A DNA stretch of 64,000 nucleotides from Echinicola strongylocentroti (GTDB lineage: Bacteria > Bacteroidota > Bacteroidia > Cytophagales > Cyclobacteriaceae). A program made the position numbers and the translations under genes. The stretch is taken from the NCBI RefSeq assembly GCF_003260975.1, contig NZ_CP030041.1, positions 2,899,001 to 2,963,000 on the forward strand, written 5' to 3'. The notes under the pieces were generated by a model. That model was not told where the DNA came from. It did not search any database and saw nothing but the letters and a program-made list of their open reading frames with translations. Positions 44,727 through 53,965 of the stretch are shown one piece after another; the stretch's first letter is position 1, and the number at the start of each line of letters is the position of its first letter.

Positions 44727-45341
44727 TCACTCCTCCAGACTAGTAAGTACAGCTGTCAGCATTTTACCACTCATTCGGCTGTCATAATTGGGATTGACGT
44801 ATTCAAAAAGGATCGTTCCTTTTTTGTCCAGCACAAATACCGAAGGAACGGGAAGCACTCCTGGGTTTTGCTGATCCGAAGCCTTAAAAAGCATGTCTTT
44901 ATAGCGATCCGGAGCTTGAAAAGCCAAACCAAAGGACTTGGTTACTTTAAGGTCATTATCCGAATACAGACTGTAGGTCAGTTCATTCTTATCCACTGTT
45001 GCTTTGAGCTGTTCAGGTGCATCTGGACTGATGGCGAGGATCTGATAGCCCTTGTCCAGGATTTCCTGTTCTACCTCTTGCAGCTCGGCAAGGTGCTTAT
45101 TACAATAGGGACACCATCCACCACGATAAAAAATCAAAACTGTAGGCTTCTGGGCAATTTTTTTCTTAAGTGACACCGTGTTTCCGTCAGGGTCTTTAAG
45201 GTCACTCTCTGGAATTTCTTCTCCGATCAGTAGGGGAGAGATGTCCGTGGGCTGAGATGGAACCTCTTGTGCTTTGGTCGAGAAAACCACCATGGTCACC
45301 AAACCAGCAACCATACCTAATACAATGTTTTTTAATCTCAT
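44727..45341 (-). CDS. Exported peroxiredoxin-like (AhpC/TSA) protein
   Basis: 204 residues from ATG 45341 (MRLKNIVLGMVAGLVTM); upstream in-frame ATGs would lack a proper signal peptide. After the signal, the thioredoxin fold carries FYRGGWCPYCNKHL (CxxC at about 79-82). This is the pattern of peroxiredoxin-like proteins/redoxins exported to the periplasm; reduction of peroxides or of thiols is likely. Monocistronic with its own terminator. Confidence 0.88.
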   Translation of the reverse strand: MRLKNIVLGMVAGLVTMVVFSTKAQEVPSQPTDISPLLIGEEIPESDLKDPDGNTVSLKKKIAQKPTVLIFYRGGWCPYCNKHLAELQEVEQEILDKGYQILAISPDAPEQLKATVDKNELTYSLYSDNDLKVTKSFGLAFQAPDRYKDMLFKASDQQNPGVLPVPSVFVLDKKGTILFEYVNPNYDSRMSGKMLTAVLTSLEE

Positions 45342-45513
45342 AGAAATTGATTTTAAAAGATAAACTAATGACATACCACAATAATATGCTCTACATATTA
45401 TTGAAGACAAAATATTGAATAAATTCAAAAACCTGTTCTAATTTACATCAGAAGTTCCCTTTTGGATCGTCTTGGTAAACACAGGGGGGTGAAAGGGTTT
45501 ATGTATCTACGGA

Positions 45514-46821
45514 TTACTTTTCCAAATGTTCTGGATCTTTCACATTTCCTTGTGGCTGTATTTTGGGAAGCAATAGACTAAAGGTACTTCCTTTCCCTAA
45601 GTCACTATCGATTTCTACTCTTCCCCCTTGATGTTCTGCCAGTTTTTGACAAATTCTGACGCCAAAACCCGTTCCTGATTCCTTTTCCGTCCCATCACTG
45701 GAAACCACATTTCGCTCCGAATGCAGCAAATCTTCCAAACTAGACGCCTTCATGCCAGCTCCATAATCACTTACTGACAGACAATTATAATCAGAAGTTT
45801 TGTTCATCGAGATATCAATTGAAGTATTCCTATAAGAAAATTTCAACGCATTGGAAATAAAATTCCTGATGATGGTAGCAGTCATGTTTGGGTCAGCGGT
45901 GATCTTTACATTTTTATTAATCAGGTTATTGATCACAATGTCCTTAGACTTGGCCTGTCCTTCAAAAAAATTGACTTCTTTTTGTATCAAATCATGTATC
46001 AAAACGTCGTCCATCACTGCCTTGGATTCCGCAGCTTGTGACTTGGCCCAGAGCATTAGGTCCTGCAGCAGTCGATTGCCATTTTCAACCGCTTTAAACA
46101 TGACATTTTTCATATCCTCAAAACCCTCATGGCTCATTTCTCTCGTTATCAAACTGAGCACCATACTAATTTGGTTAAACGGTGTCCTGATATCATGACC
46201 AATAATCCTGAAAAGATGGTCTTTTTGCTTGTTACTTTCAATCAGTTCTTCATTATGACGCGCTACTTTTTCATTGGCCCTTGTCAGGCTTTCTCTAAGT
46301 TCACTCAGCTCTTTCTGTAACTGGTGACCTGCCAACCCTGCTCCTGTGGACAGTACGAGATAAAAAATGTATTTTGACATTGGATAGTCAACAGGAAGGA
46401 TCAACATACATGAGATGATAAAAGCACCATTGATCAGCAATATATAGATCATATGTCGTCGATGGATAAGGATACCAGCCACCAACATCAGCAATAAAGT
46501 GATCAGCTCCACTTTTACAAAATAAGCTTCCATCAACAGTGATCCGCTGCCCAATCGTATAGGAACTGAAATATATATACTCACAAAAATAGAGTATACT
46601 ACCACCATCAAGACATGTTCAATAGTGAGAAAACGGAACCTACAAAGGATAACTGCAATGATGATGATAGCTATATTGATCAGGTTTTTGATATAGAGCA
46701 TGGGGTGATTGTCCATCTTCCACTCCACATAGGCATCTGCCATCAAGGAAAATAAGGCCACCATGACGACATACATGATGACACGCTTGATCTTTCGAAG
46801 ATTTCTTATGATGATTTCCAT
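45514..46821 (-). CDS. Membrane sensor histidine kinase
   Basis: 435 residues. Six hydrophobic segments (about residues 12-160), a coiled-coil linker, then HisKA with the phosphoacceptor His near residue 208 in IGHDIRTPFNQ, and HATPase_c with N box FISNALKFS near 318 and G boxes SDYGAGM and GTGFGVRI. No response regulator gene is adjacent, so its partner is encoded elsewhere. The signal is unknown. Confidence 0.9.
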   Translation of the reverse strand: MEIIIRNLRKIKRVIMYVVMVALFSLMADAYVEWKMDNHPMLYIKNLINIAIIIIAVILCRFRFLTIEHVLMVVVYSIFVSIYISVPIRLGSGSLLMEAYFVKVELITLLLMLVAGILIHRRHMIYILLINGAFIISCMLILPVDYPMSKYIFYLVLSTGAGLAGHQLQKELSELRESLTRANEKVARHNEELIESNKQKDHLFRIIGHDIRTPFNQISMVLSLITREMSHEGFEDMKNVMFKAVENGNRLLQDLMLWAKSQAAESKAVMDDVLIHDLIQKEVNFFEGQAKSKDIVINNLINKNVKITADPNMTATIIRNFISNALKFSYRNTSIDISMNKTSDYNCLSVSDYGAGMKASSLEDLLHSERNVVSSDGTEKESGTGFGVRICQKLAEHQGGRVEIDSDLGKGSTFSLLLPKIQPQGNVKDPEHLEK

Positions 46822-47565
46822 ACTTTTTACTCATTAAATACAGCTACCCAAAATCCATTTCTACACCTATCTCTTTAGCCTTTTTGAACCTAGATGACGT
46901 AGGGGAGGAAATGCTTGAATGTAGCCTCGTAATAAAAAAACAAATTAGGCTTACCTCTAAAACAATTTTTCGTAATTCACCTTTACTATCCGCACACTTA
47001 GTGGTTGACCTCTGTTTTATGACCCAACTACGCTGCTTGATTCCCTTTTAGTCATTATTGTTTGTACAGATAACTGAACAATACACACGAATATTGTATT
47101 CCTTTGACCTTCTTATAAATGACTGTTGTCATTAAAAAAAAACGTTGGCCGAGCACCTTTCTACCAAAAGAACGCTAGCCCTTCCAAAAAACCCATTTAA
47201 ACACTTGTTTGAACTAAACAGCTTTTAATTCTGTAAACTAGATATATTACTAAATAATATTTCAAACACTATTCTACAAAAATAATTACATTTTTAACCA
47301 CTTACAATAAAACAGCAAATTCATTACAAAAAATAAATATACACATCTGTTTATCATTTATTTACAACATAACACAGAAGATTAAGACTACCATTTGGAA
47401 AGAAATAAGACGATATTTCCGGAGCTCAACCAATTATAACACTGGAAAAACAACCTAATTTTTTGTTAAAAAAACTTTAAAAAATCAAACTACACCTATT
47501 CAAAGGTCTTTTTTTAACTTCACCCAAAACAGTACATTATTTGGGTCCTCAAAAACACCAAAAAG
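46822..47565. other. AT-rich non-coding region
   Basis: About 740 bp upstream of the histidine kinase, strongly AT-rich with runs of A and T. No gene, RNA or repeat recognised. Confidence 0.35.
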
Positions 47566-47763
47566 TCAAGGATAGGTTTTGGTCATGTCCTCGTCCACGC
47601 AGATGATAAAATCGGCGAGCCCTTCATACCCTTCTTCCAACTTACCCACATCCTTTTGCCTCACGGTAGAAACTGTCACAAAAGTCAAGTCAGGACGTAC
47701 CCTGTTGAAGTACCAGCAGATTCCTTCATAATTATTGGAGAGAACAATCTCATCATAAAAACC
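47566..47763 (-). pseudogene. Orphan 3' gene fragment
   Basis: Between two stops an open frame of 66 codons reads like a protein end (YDEIVLSNNYEGICWYFNRV; then a segment with VSTVRQKDVGKLEEGYEGLA; ends VDEDMTKTYP). It has no start codon and no resemblance I can name, and its codon use looks like a real gene. Probably what is left after deletion next to the ion channel gene. Confidence 0.5.
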
Positions 47764-47813
47764 CTAATGATCCATGAACAATATAAATCAGAAACAGAGA
47801 AAACAATAACCTT

Positions 47814-48509
47814 TTATAATGATTTCTTGGCATTGATTCTGGAGGAGAATTTACTGATCAAAATCCCCACCAGCAAGACATTGTACAGCTGGCTGAGAAC
47901 ACCTAAAAAAGAAGTGGCCAGTTTGGTGGTATGAAAAGTAGGGGTAATGTCCCCAAAACCAATGGAAGTCTGAATCACCGAAGCGAAATAGACCAGGTCT
48001 ATATAGGTCTTGGCCAATTTACTCGTATCCAAATTCGCAAATGATCCTTCATGATGGTAAAACATAAACTGGAGTAAAAAAACACTGATCTCCACCAACA
48101 GAAAATAACCACATCCTGCAGCAAATATAATATCGGCATTGACATAGCTCGGCCGGATCAAAAACTTCATGACTTCCCAAAATATCAAAGAGAAAAATGC
48201 AACGTACAATAAACTTAAGATCTGCATAAATACATCGTGATCTTGCAGAAACGAATGGGAGATGGGCAAAACAATCACCACCACTAGTAGAAAATTTTTA
48301 GTGAAAATTTTCCACCGCCCTTTTTCCCTAAATACCCCTACACTGGCCAATCCTAAAAACAAAGTGCTCAAGGGCCAGATAAAAAGGATGTAGATATTAA
48401 GATTTTCAAAAAATACACCTGAGTAAAGATTCACAATCAACGCAAAAATGAGTATTTCGTACTTTCTGCGTTCTAAAATCTGCGGTACATTTTTTAAGAT
48501 CAGTTTCAT
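47814..48509 (-). CDS. Two-pore-loop type ion channel (Ion_trans_2)
   Basis: 231 residues with six hydrophobic segments; the last two frame a pore loop with the potassium-like filter TSIGFGD at about residues 180-186 followed by ITP. The four preceding segments are short and lack a voltage-sensor arginine ladder. Likely a potassium or unspecific cation channel. Single gene. Confidence 0.82.
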   Translation of the reverse strand: MKLILKNVPQILERRKYEILIFALIVNLYSGVFFENLNIYILFIWPLSTLFLGLASVGVFREKGRWKIFTKNFLLVVVIVLPISHSFLQDHDVFMQILSLLYVAFFSLIFWEVMKFLIRPSYVNADIIFAAGCGYFLLVEISVFLLQFMFYHHEGSFANLDTSKLAKTYIDLVYFASVIQTSIGFGDITPTFHTTKLATSFLGVLSQLYNVLLVGILISKFSSRINAKKSL

Positions 48510-48627
48510 TCAACTCCTTGGGCTTAATTATGCAAGAATAAAAAATATATCATTCATCTTCCCCAATAACTGTTTATCTTTTGCCTTGATTTTAGTATTC
48601 TTTACAAATTACCTATGAAAAAGTACT

Positions 48628-49434
48628 CTAAATAAGGCCTTCCATGACGCATTTGGAAACCAATTCTGCCATGCTAGGTAGTTTGGTTTTCTTTAAGATG
48701 TTTTTTCTATGGGTTCTCACGGTCAACTCTGATATGTTTAAAGCCTCTCCAATTTCCTTAGCACCAAGACCTTTTGAAAAATAAAAGATAATTTCTTGTT
48801 CTCTCTTTGTCAGGTCAGCACCAAACTTATTTAATGGCATCTCAAAAAGTGAATCATCAAACTCACCAGTACTACAATCCACATTATAATAAGACTTATT
48901 ACCGTTCAGGCTAATGAACGATATGTGATCACTCTTGGCCACTCCTAAATAAGAAATATCCGTATGCACACTAAGTACATGTTCTATAGTGCCATTATCA
49001 GAGACTGAGAGGACATTGACCTGAAGTAGCATCGTCCGGTACCGATTATACCGATCCTTCATCCGATACATATACAAAACCTTGTAGAATGGTAGCTCAT
49101 AAGGATCCTCAAATTTCTCCAAAAAATCTTGAAGCACCATTTCTTTCTTCCTTACAGACTCCATGTCTTCCGGGACAATCCACTCCAGTAAATCATTGAT
49201 CTTAGCCCGCTCTGGATCCACGTCCATAAAGTTCTTCACATTGGGATGCACATATTCCATTTCTAAATTGTGCATGTTTAGAATAAAATAGAAAAAATCC
49301 CCGGGACTGAACAATGAAGCTATGTGCTTGATTTGCTGAATAGCCTGGTACGGCTGATGCTTCTGTAACCTCTCGGAATAACCTTCCTTCCACAAATCGA
49401 TCAGACTACTTATACCTCTTTCCATAATCAACAT
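48628..49434 (-). CDS. LuxR-type regulator with N-terminal sensor domain
   Basis: 268 residues from ATG 49434 (a second ATG nine bases downstream is equally possible). N-terminal PAS-like fold with VHPNVKNFMDVDPERA and TDISYL, and a C-terminal GerE/LuxR helix-turn-helix (about 205-262: LTKREQEIIFYFSKGLGAKE, then ISELTVRTHRKNI). No receiver domain. Ligand unknown. Confidence 0.85.
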   Translation of the reverse strand: MLIMERGISSLIDLWKEGYSERLQKHQPYQAIQQIKHIASLFSPGDFFYFILNMHNLEMEYVHPNVKNFMDVDPERAKINDLLEWIVPEDMESVRKKEMVLQDFLEKFEDPYELPFYKVLYMYRMKDRYNRYRTMLLQVNVLSVSDNGTIEHVLSVHTDISYLGVAKSDHISFISLNGNKSYYNVDCSTGEFDDSLFEMPLNKFGADLTKREQEIIFYFSKGLGAKEIGEALNISELTVRTHRKNILKKTKLPSMAELVSKCVMEGLI

Positions 49435-49626
49435 CTCTGAACAAGGTGCAAAGATACTCTTTTTCTAAAAATAAGACTTTAGTTATTACTATAAGTATAA
49501 TATGCAAAAAATATATAGAATAATTACATAGGTGGCCGTTTTAATAACCAATAAACGCTCTTCTATTACAAATTTTGCAAATCATATGTCCTAGCCTAGC
49601 CAAAAGTCAGGTTTAATCCATTAACA

Positions 49627-49932
49627 TTACTTTTTTGATGTAACCAGCTCTTTTTGCCTATTCAGCCAAAAGCCATCAAAATAACCCATCCACTTCTTAA
49701 GGTCATCAAAGCCCTTTCCATTAAGATGGCAATATTTTTCACGGCCTTTTCTATGGACATGAATTAATCCTGCTGCATGAAGTAATTTTAAATGTTTGCT
49801 CACTGCTGGCCGGCTCATGTCAAAATTTCTGCTCAGTGAACTGATAGTATGGCTGCCCTGTGACAAAATAATCAACATCGCCCGACGATTAGGGTCTGCA
49901 ATGGCTTTAAATGGATCAATAATAGCACTCAT
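49627..49932 (-). CDS. ArsR family transcription regulator
   Basis: 101 residues. Winged helix with DPNRRAMLIILSQGSHTISS and MSRPAVSKHLKLLHAAGLIH (recognition helix about 40-58), the usual ArsR/SmtB signature. No cysteine metal site is present, so a metal ligand is unlikely. No obvious target gene next to it. Confidence 0.9.
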   Translation of the reverse strand: MSAIIDPFKAIADPNRRAMLIILSQGSHTISSLSRNFDMSRPAVSKHLKLLHAAGLIHVHRKGREKYCHLNGKGFDDLKKWMGYFDGFWLNRQKELVTSKK

Positions 49933-50106
49933 TTAGGAAGGTATCTATAGTAATTTTATTAAAAATAGGTAATTATTTGGTAACATTTAAATAAGTAACC
50001 AATTAATTACCTATTACAGGTTTCTATGCAGCCTTGCTATGGCGTATAGGCGATGCCAGATCAAATCCTATTTGGGGATTTTTCACCAATTGCTGTAGCC
50101 TAGCAA

Positions 50107-50130
50107 GTTCGCTAACAGCGAGCTTTTTTT
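50107..50130 (+). terminator. Orphan intrinsic terminator on the plus strand
   Basis: GTTCGCT-AAC-AGCGAGC (7-bp stem with one G-T pair) followed by seven T. No plus-strand gene lies upstream, so it may end an unannotated small RNA, or be chance. Confidence 0.45.
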
Positions 50131-50365
50131 ACATTAGCTTGAGGCAAGATATTCGAACCAAAAACCCAGAAATGTAGCTATTAATCAGATATAAAGCCTA
50201 GTTATATATTTCCCCATGAACATGCCAAATTGGATAGGGCACATTGAATGAGCATCATTTTAGCTGGCCATATAAGCCACAGATGATATCACCTTCGCCG
50301 ATGGAGCTAATGGCTATTTTCAGTATTATCAACAAACCTCCATTATTCAGATAAAAAGAAAATTT

Positions 50366-50446
50366 TGTGGATAAAAACCCTTACCAATTAACCAAAAAAA
50401 AGAGTTAAAACTGTAAGTTTTGTGAATAAAATATAAGTTATCCACA
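50366..50446. other. Cluster of three DnaA boxes
   Basis: TGTGGATAA at 50366-50374 (complement TTATCCACA), TGTGAATAA at 50421-50429 (complement TTATTCACA) and TTATCCACA at 50438-50446, all fitting TTWTNCACA, within 81 bp of AT-rich DNA in a 780-bp gap with no gene. Candidate chromosome origin or DnaA-binding regulatory site. Confidence 0.5.
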
Positions 50447-50713
50447 AGTGGTATAAATAAAGCCTAAAAAAGTATTCTCAACAATACTCCATCAGATAGT
50501 TAGTTGAATTAACCAATAAAACCCCTTGTCATCAGTATAGACAGAAGTCCAATTCTTTTCCTACACTCACTGGAGACTCCACTATTTTCAATAGCGACCT
50601 CACTATTGATCACCTAAGCTTATCGCTAGGACTCCCTTCACTCAACACCATCCTAGAAACGGCATTTTGGATTTATGAATCAGCAGTGCAAATAAAGGAG
50701 CTTCATAGAAGGC

Positions 50714-51142
50714 TCAGGTAAGCCAGTGTTTTTTGATACTGAAATTAGCCAACCAAACCAAAAATACAGCGATCACAATGACCATAATCGGCATCACTAC
50801 AGCACCTGGCCCGTACACTTCGGTGGCCCTCGCTATAATAAGACTATGAAACATCTGAATGATGATCCCAATCAGGGAGAGGATAAGAATGAATTTTGCC
50901 CACTTTTTTCTCATCAATAAACCCACGCATCCTACCACACCTCCAAAAACGGCCACAGCAAAAGCAATTAATGCCCAAGTCGGGTAGGCAGCATACATTG
51001 CTTGCTCTTCGTCCGGAAGAGTAGCCAAGGTTTCTTCGGACATTCCAGTATGCATAAAAAAAGAACCCACTCCCACCAAATTCCATAGTAGCATCACACC
51101 GACCACTATCCAAAACCAAACAGGAACTCTCATTTTTTCCAT
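50714..51142 (-). CDS. Small four-helix membrane protein
   Basis: 142 residues with four membrane segments (about 8-28, 55-78, 84-103, 112-133). A soluble loop between the first two holds MSEETLATLPDEEQ. I recognise no named family; similar proteins are annotated as conserved membrane proteins. Single gene upstream of purE. Confidence 0.65.
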   Translation of the reverse strand: MEKMRVPVWFWIVVGVMLLWNLVGVGSFFMHTGMSEETLATLPDEEQAMYAAYPTWALIAFAVAVFGGVVGCVGLLMRKKWAKFILILSLIGIIIQMFHSLIIARATEVYGPGAVVMPIMVIVIAVFLVWLANFSIKKHWLT

Positions 51143-51278
51143 AAGTCGATCATTTAAAGGTTGATAGTATCAGTTATAATTTACTAAAAATATGCATCTA
51201 ACAACATAAAAAAGTGACATTAAAAAAATTTAGGTGCATTGTCCAAGGTGAAAATGCACCCAAAGTGGGGTAGGAATA

Positions 51279-51794
51279 TTAATCTTCCAAGGTATCTTTC
51301 CAGCCTTTTAGCTCAACATCACGTGCGGTTTCCTCTACCTTTTCCCTCAATTCCTTCTTAAAGTTATCCATATTTTCGGCGACCTTGGCGTCATAAGCTC
51401 CTACCATAGATGCTGCGAGGATACCGGCATTTTTAGCGCCGTTGAGGGCCACGGTAGCTACAGGAATCCCTGCTGGCATTTGGAGGATAGACAAGATACT
51501 GTCCCATCCATCGATGCTATTGGAGGATTTGATCGGAACACCGATGACTGGCAGAGAAGTCAATGAAGCCACCATTCCAGGAAGATGGGCTGCCCCTCCA
51601 GCACCGGCGATGATGACTTTTATACCGCGCTGGCGAGCACTTTCTGCATAATCGATCATCCGTCTCGGGGTACGGTGGGCGGAGACGATCGTCAGCTCAT
51701 AGTTTACGCCAAGTTCGTCCAAGGCTTTGGCTGCTTCTGACATGATGGGAAGGTCAGACTTGCTTCCCATGATGATTCCTACCTGTTTGCTCAT
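51279..51794 (-). CDS. purE: N5-carboxyaminoimidazole ribonucleotide mutase
   Basis: 171 residues; class I PurE signature GSKSDLPIMSEAAKALDELG at the start and SAHRTPRRMIDYA near residue 40 with the catalytic His, then AGAGGAAHLPGM. Converts N5-CAIR to CAIR in purine synthesis. The purK stop lies three bases upstream of its start, so both are translated from one transcript. Confidence 0.96.
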   Translation of the reverse strand: MSKQVGIIMGSKSDLPIMSEAAKALDELGVNYELTIVSAHRTPRRMIDYAESARQRGIKVIIAGAGGAAHLPGMVASLTSLPVIGVPIKSSNSIDGWDSILSILQMPAGIPVATVALNGAKNAGILAASMVGAYDAKVAENMDNFKKELREKVEETARDVELKGWKDTLED

Positions 51795-51797
51795 AAT

Positions 51798-52937
51798 TTA
51801 TGCTTTTATCTTTATGCTTTCTTTGATTTTAAGGGCTTTGACTTTCAATGCCTCCACATTTTCTTCCAAAATAGTCACATGCCCCATTTTTCGGAAAGGC
51901 TTGGTGATTTTCTTACCATAAAGGTGGATATAGACACCTTTTTCTTTCATGGCCTCGTCCATTCCTTCCACTACTGCATCACCGGTAAACCCATCTTCTC
52001 CGAGGAGATTGACCATGGCTGCAGGCATCCGGAGGCCCGTGTCGCCCAGCGGCATGCCCATGACTGATCTTAAGTGCTGCTCAAACTGCGAAGTAAAATT
52101 AGCTTCGATCGTATGGTGTCCGCTGTTATGTGGCCTAGGGGCAATTTCATTGACCAGGATCTCGCCTGATTTGGTCACAAACATCTCCACCGCCAGGATC
52201 CCGATCATGTCTAATTTCAAAATAACATCCTTGGCCACTTTGATGGCCTTCTCACCGATCGCATCAGCTATCTGCGCAGGAGCAAATAAGAACTCCACCA
52301 AATTGGCGGTAGGGTGAAAGGCACATTCCACAGGTGGAAAAGCCACCAACTCCCCGTGTTCATTCCTGGAAACAATCACCGCAATTTCCTTTTCAAAATC
52401 GATCAACTTCTCCAATAAACTAGGCGCTTCGAAAGCCATGTCCAAATCCTCTTCGGATTTAAGCACTTGAACACCTCTTCCATCATAGCCTTCTTTTCCC
52501 AATTTATTCACGGCCGGCAAAAAATCGGCATTTGCCAGTACAGCTTCTTTGGTATCCGTCAGGATAAAATCCGCCGTAGGAATATTGTTTGCCTTATAAA
52601 ACTGTTTCTGCTCGCGTTTATCTTGGATCAGGCGGATAATTTCTGGTTGAGGAAAAACCTTCTTTCCCTCTTTTGCCAACTGCTCTAGCGCTTCGGTATT
52701 CACATTTTCGATTTCTATCGTAATGATGTCGCACTGCTTACCAAAAGCATATACCGTATCATAATCCGTCAACTTGCCGTTGGTAAAGTCGTGGCAAATA
52801 TGCTTGCAAGGTGCATTTTCATCTGGATCAAGGATATGGATATCCACGTTGTAGTTAATGGCAGATTGGATGACCATACGCCCCAGCTGGCCACCACCCA
52901 CGATTCCCAATATTTTTTGCTGATAGTTATCTTGCAC
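51798..52937 (-). CDS. purK: N5-carboxyaminoimidazole ribonucleotide synthase
   Basis: 379 residues from GTG 52937; a TTG 33 bases upstream is the other option and no ATG exists. ATP-grasp enzyme: N-terminal GIVGGGQLGRM, EKLIDFEKEIAVIVSRN and EIAPRPHNSGHHTIEA near residue 265. Carboxylates AIR with ATP and bicarbonate, feeding PurE. The start is uncertain, identity is secure. Confidence 0.95.
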   Translation of the reverse strand: MQDNYQQKILGIVGGGQLGRMVIQSAINYNVDIHILDPDENAPCKHICHDFTNGKLTDYDTVYAFGKQCDIITIEIENVNTEALEQLAKEGKKVFPQPEIIRLIQDKREQKQFYKANNIPTADFILTDTKEAVLANADFLPAVNKLGKEGYDGRGVQVLKSEEDLDMAFEAPSLLEKLIDFEKEIAVIVSRNEHGELVAFPPVECAFHPTANLVEFLFAPAQIADAIGEKAIKVAKDVILKLDMIGILAVEMFVTKSGEILVNEIAPRPHNSGHHTIEANFTSQFEQHLRSVMGMPLGDTGLRMPAAMVNLLGEDGFTGDAVVEGMDEAMKEKGVYIHLYGKKITKPFRKMGHVTILEENVEALKVKALKIKESIKIKA

Positions 52938-53083
52938 TTTTCCGCTGTTTTTTTGAAAATGATGCCCCAAAATTAAAACAAATTCTCCGTACCACGTACC
53001 TTCAGCCTATAATTTGTCCCTTTTAACCCCTCTTGGTCTACTAATTCTAGGTCTAAAATGGACATCGAGAGAGAATCGGCACC

Positions 53084-53143
53084 AGGGCAAACGCATTTAA
53101 AAAAAAATGTTCCTATTTGCATTTATATCTGCCGTTCCTACGG
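53084..53143. repeat. Intergenic 60-bp repeat, copy A
   Basis: Begins AGGGCAAACGCATTTAAAAA and ends ATATCTGCCGTTCCTA; the same ends, with a variable interior, occur at 59500-59555 in the same orientation. Confidence 0.65.
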
Positions 53144-53240
53144 AACTTCCCCTTTTGTGTGTAATCATTTTTGGTGCAGGTTGTCACCTGCACCTTCTAT
53201 ATGACCCTCCGCCAAAGGCGGATGAGGCAGGATGCTCAGT

Positions 53241-53264
53241 GGCTAATGCATATTCAGGGTTTAA
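53241..53264. repeat. Solo right end of the MITE-like element
   Basis: GGCTAATGCATATTCAGGGT corresponds to the right end of the MITE-like family (GGCTAATGCATATTCCGGG) with one change. No other part of the element is present. Next to it are two simple hairpins, TGCAGGTTGTCACCTGCA and CCGCCAAAGGCGG. Confidence 0.6.
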
Positions 53265-53330
53265 CCTCAACCAAATCAACTAATCATTTTTTCAGCCCAT
53301 CCCGCCATTCGGTAATATAGGCTACTGCGG

Positions 53331-53456
53331 TTTCCAATGTACAAATCGGGGCAAAGTGCCAGCAGCACGATAAATTTAGTAACCTGCGGATTCATCCGCA
53401 GGAGCTTAAGGTCTCCTCAACCTCCCGAAGGAGTGCCAGCGGCACGGATGATAGCT
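53331..53456 (+). repeat. 126-bp hairpin repeat, copy A
   Basis: Same length and orientation as 60222-60347. Contains CCTGCGGAT-TC-ATCCGCAGG and two copies of a GTGCCAGCRGCAC hairpin. About 90 percent identical by eye. Not coding. Confidence 0.8.
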
Positions 53457-53581
53457 ATGCCTACACGAAAACCGGAATTGTTACCAAGCTTTCATGTCTA
53501 CGGCATGAGGCCCTTAAGATTATGGTAAAGATTTGGTGACACTCCTTTACAGGGTTTACATAAAACCACCCAATAGGTGGT

Positions 53582-53633
53582 TTGAGTTAAAAACTCAATG
53601 CTAGTGGCTCCGCAGCATAGCTGTCGGAACAAC
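53582..53633 (-). repeat. Isolated inverted copy of the 215-bp tandem unit head
   Basis: The reverse complement reads GTTGTTCCGACAGCTATGCT and ends with the hairpin TTGAGTTTTTAACTCAA, as at the start of each tandem unit at 56963-57515. Confidence 0.65.
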
Positions 53634-53675
53634 GGTATAAGTAATAAAGGTAACTTTTCCGCTTGATCCAAAAAA

Positions 53676-53704
53676 AAGTGCCAACCTCCATGAGACTGGC
53701 ACTT
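53676..53704 (-). terminator. Terminator of the small membrane protein gene
   Basis: Stem AAGTGCCA / TGGCACTT followed on the minus strand by a run of T, 25 bp past the stop of the 50-residue gene. Confidence 0.8.
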
Positions 53705-53728
53705 CTTCGGTACTAGGCTTAGCTACTG

Positions 53729-53881
53729 CTAGACTGTCCTCCCACCAATTAGGCGGAACAATACAGCGATAACGGCAAGCACCAGTAAAATATGTATTAA
53801 TCCTCCGACACTGTAAACGAAGGCACCAAATATCCATCCTATAACAAGAATCAATGCGATCAAATATAATAAAGAACTCAT
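53729..53881 (-). CDS. lmo0937-family small membrane protein
   Basis: 50 residues, starting MSSLLYLIALILVIGWIFGA and ending VLFRLIGGRTV. Two hydrophobic segments separated by FVYSVGGLIHIL, as in the lmo0937 family of tiny membrane proteins found across Bacteroidota and Firmicutes, often stress-induced. Its own terminator at 53676-53704 argues for a separate transcript. Function unknown. Confidence 0.82.
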   Translation of the reverse strand: MSSLLYLIALILVIGWIFGAFVYSVGGLIHILLVLAVIAVLFRLIGGRTV

Positions 53882-53965
53882 AACTATGGTCGTTTTAGTG
53901 AAACAATTGGTTTATAGGTATTTATAAACAATAGCTATGCCAAAACAACCAAAATTATGCATTTA

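Noticed and set aside
47656..47934. 92-codon plus-strand gene
   Set aside because: Runs antisense across the end of the ion channel gene and the remnant on the other strand; no family.
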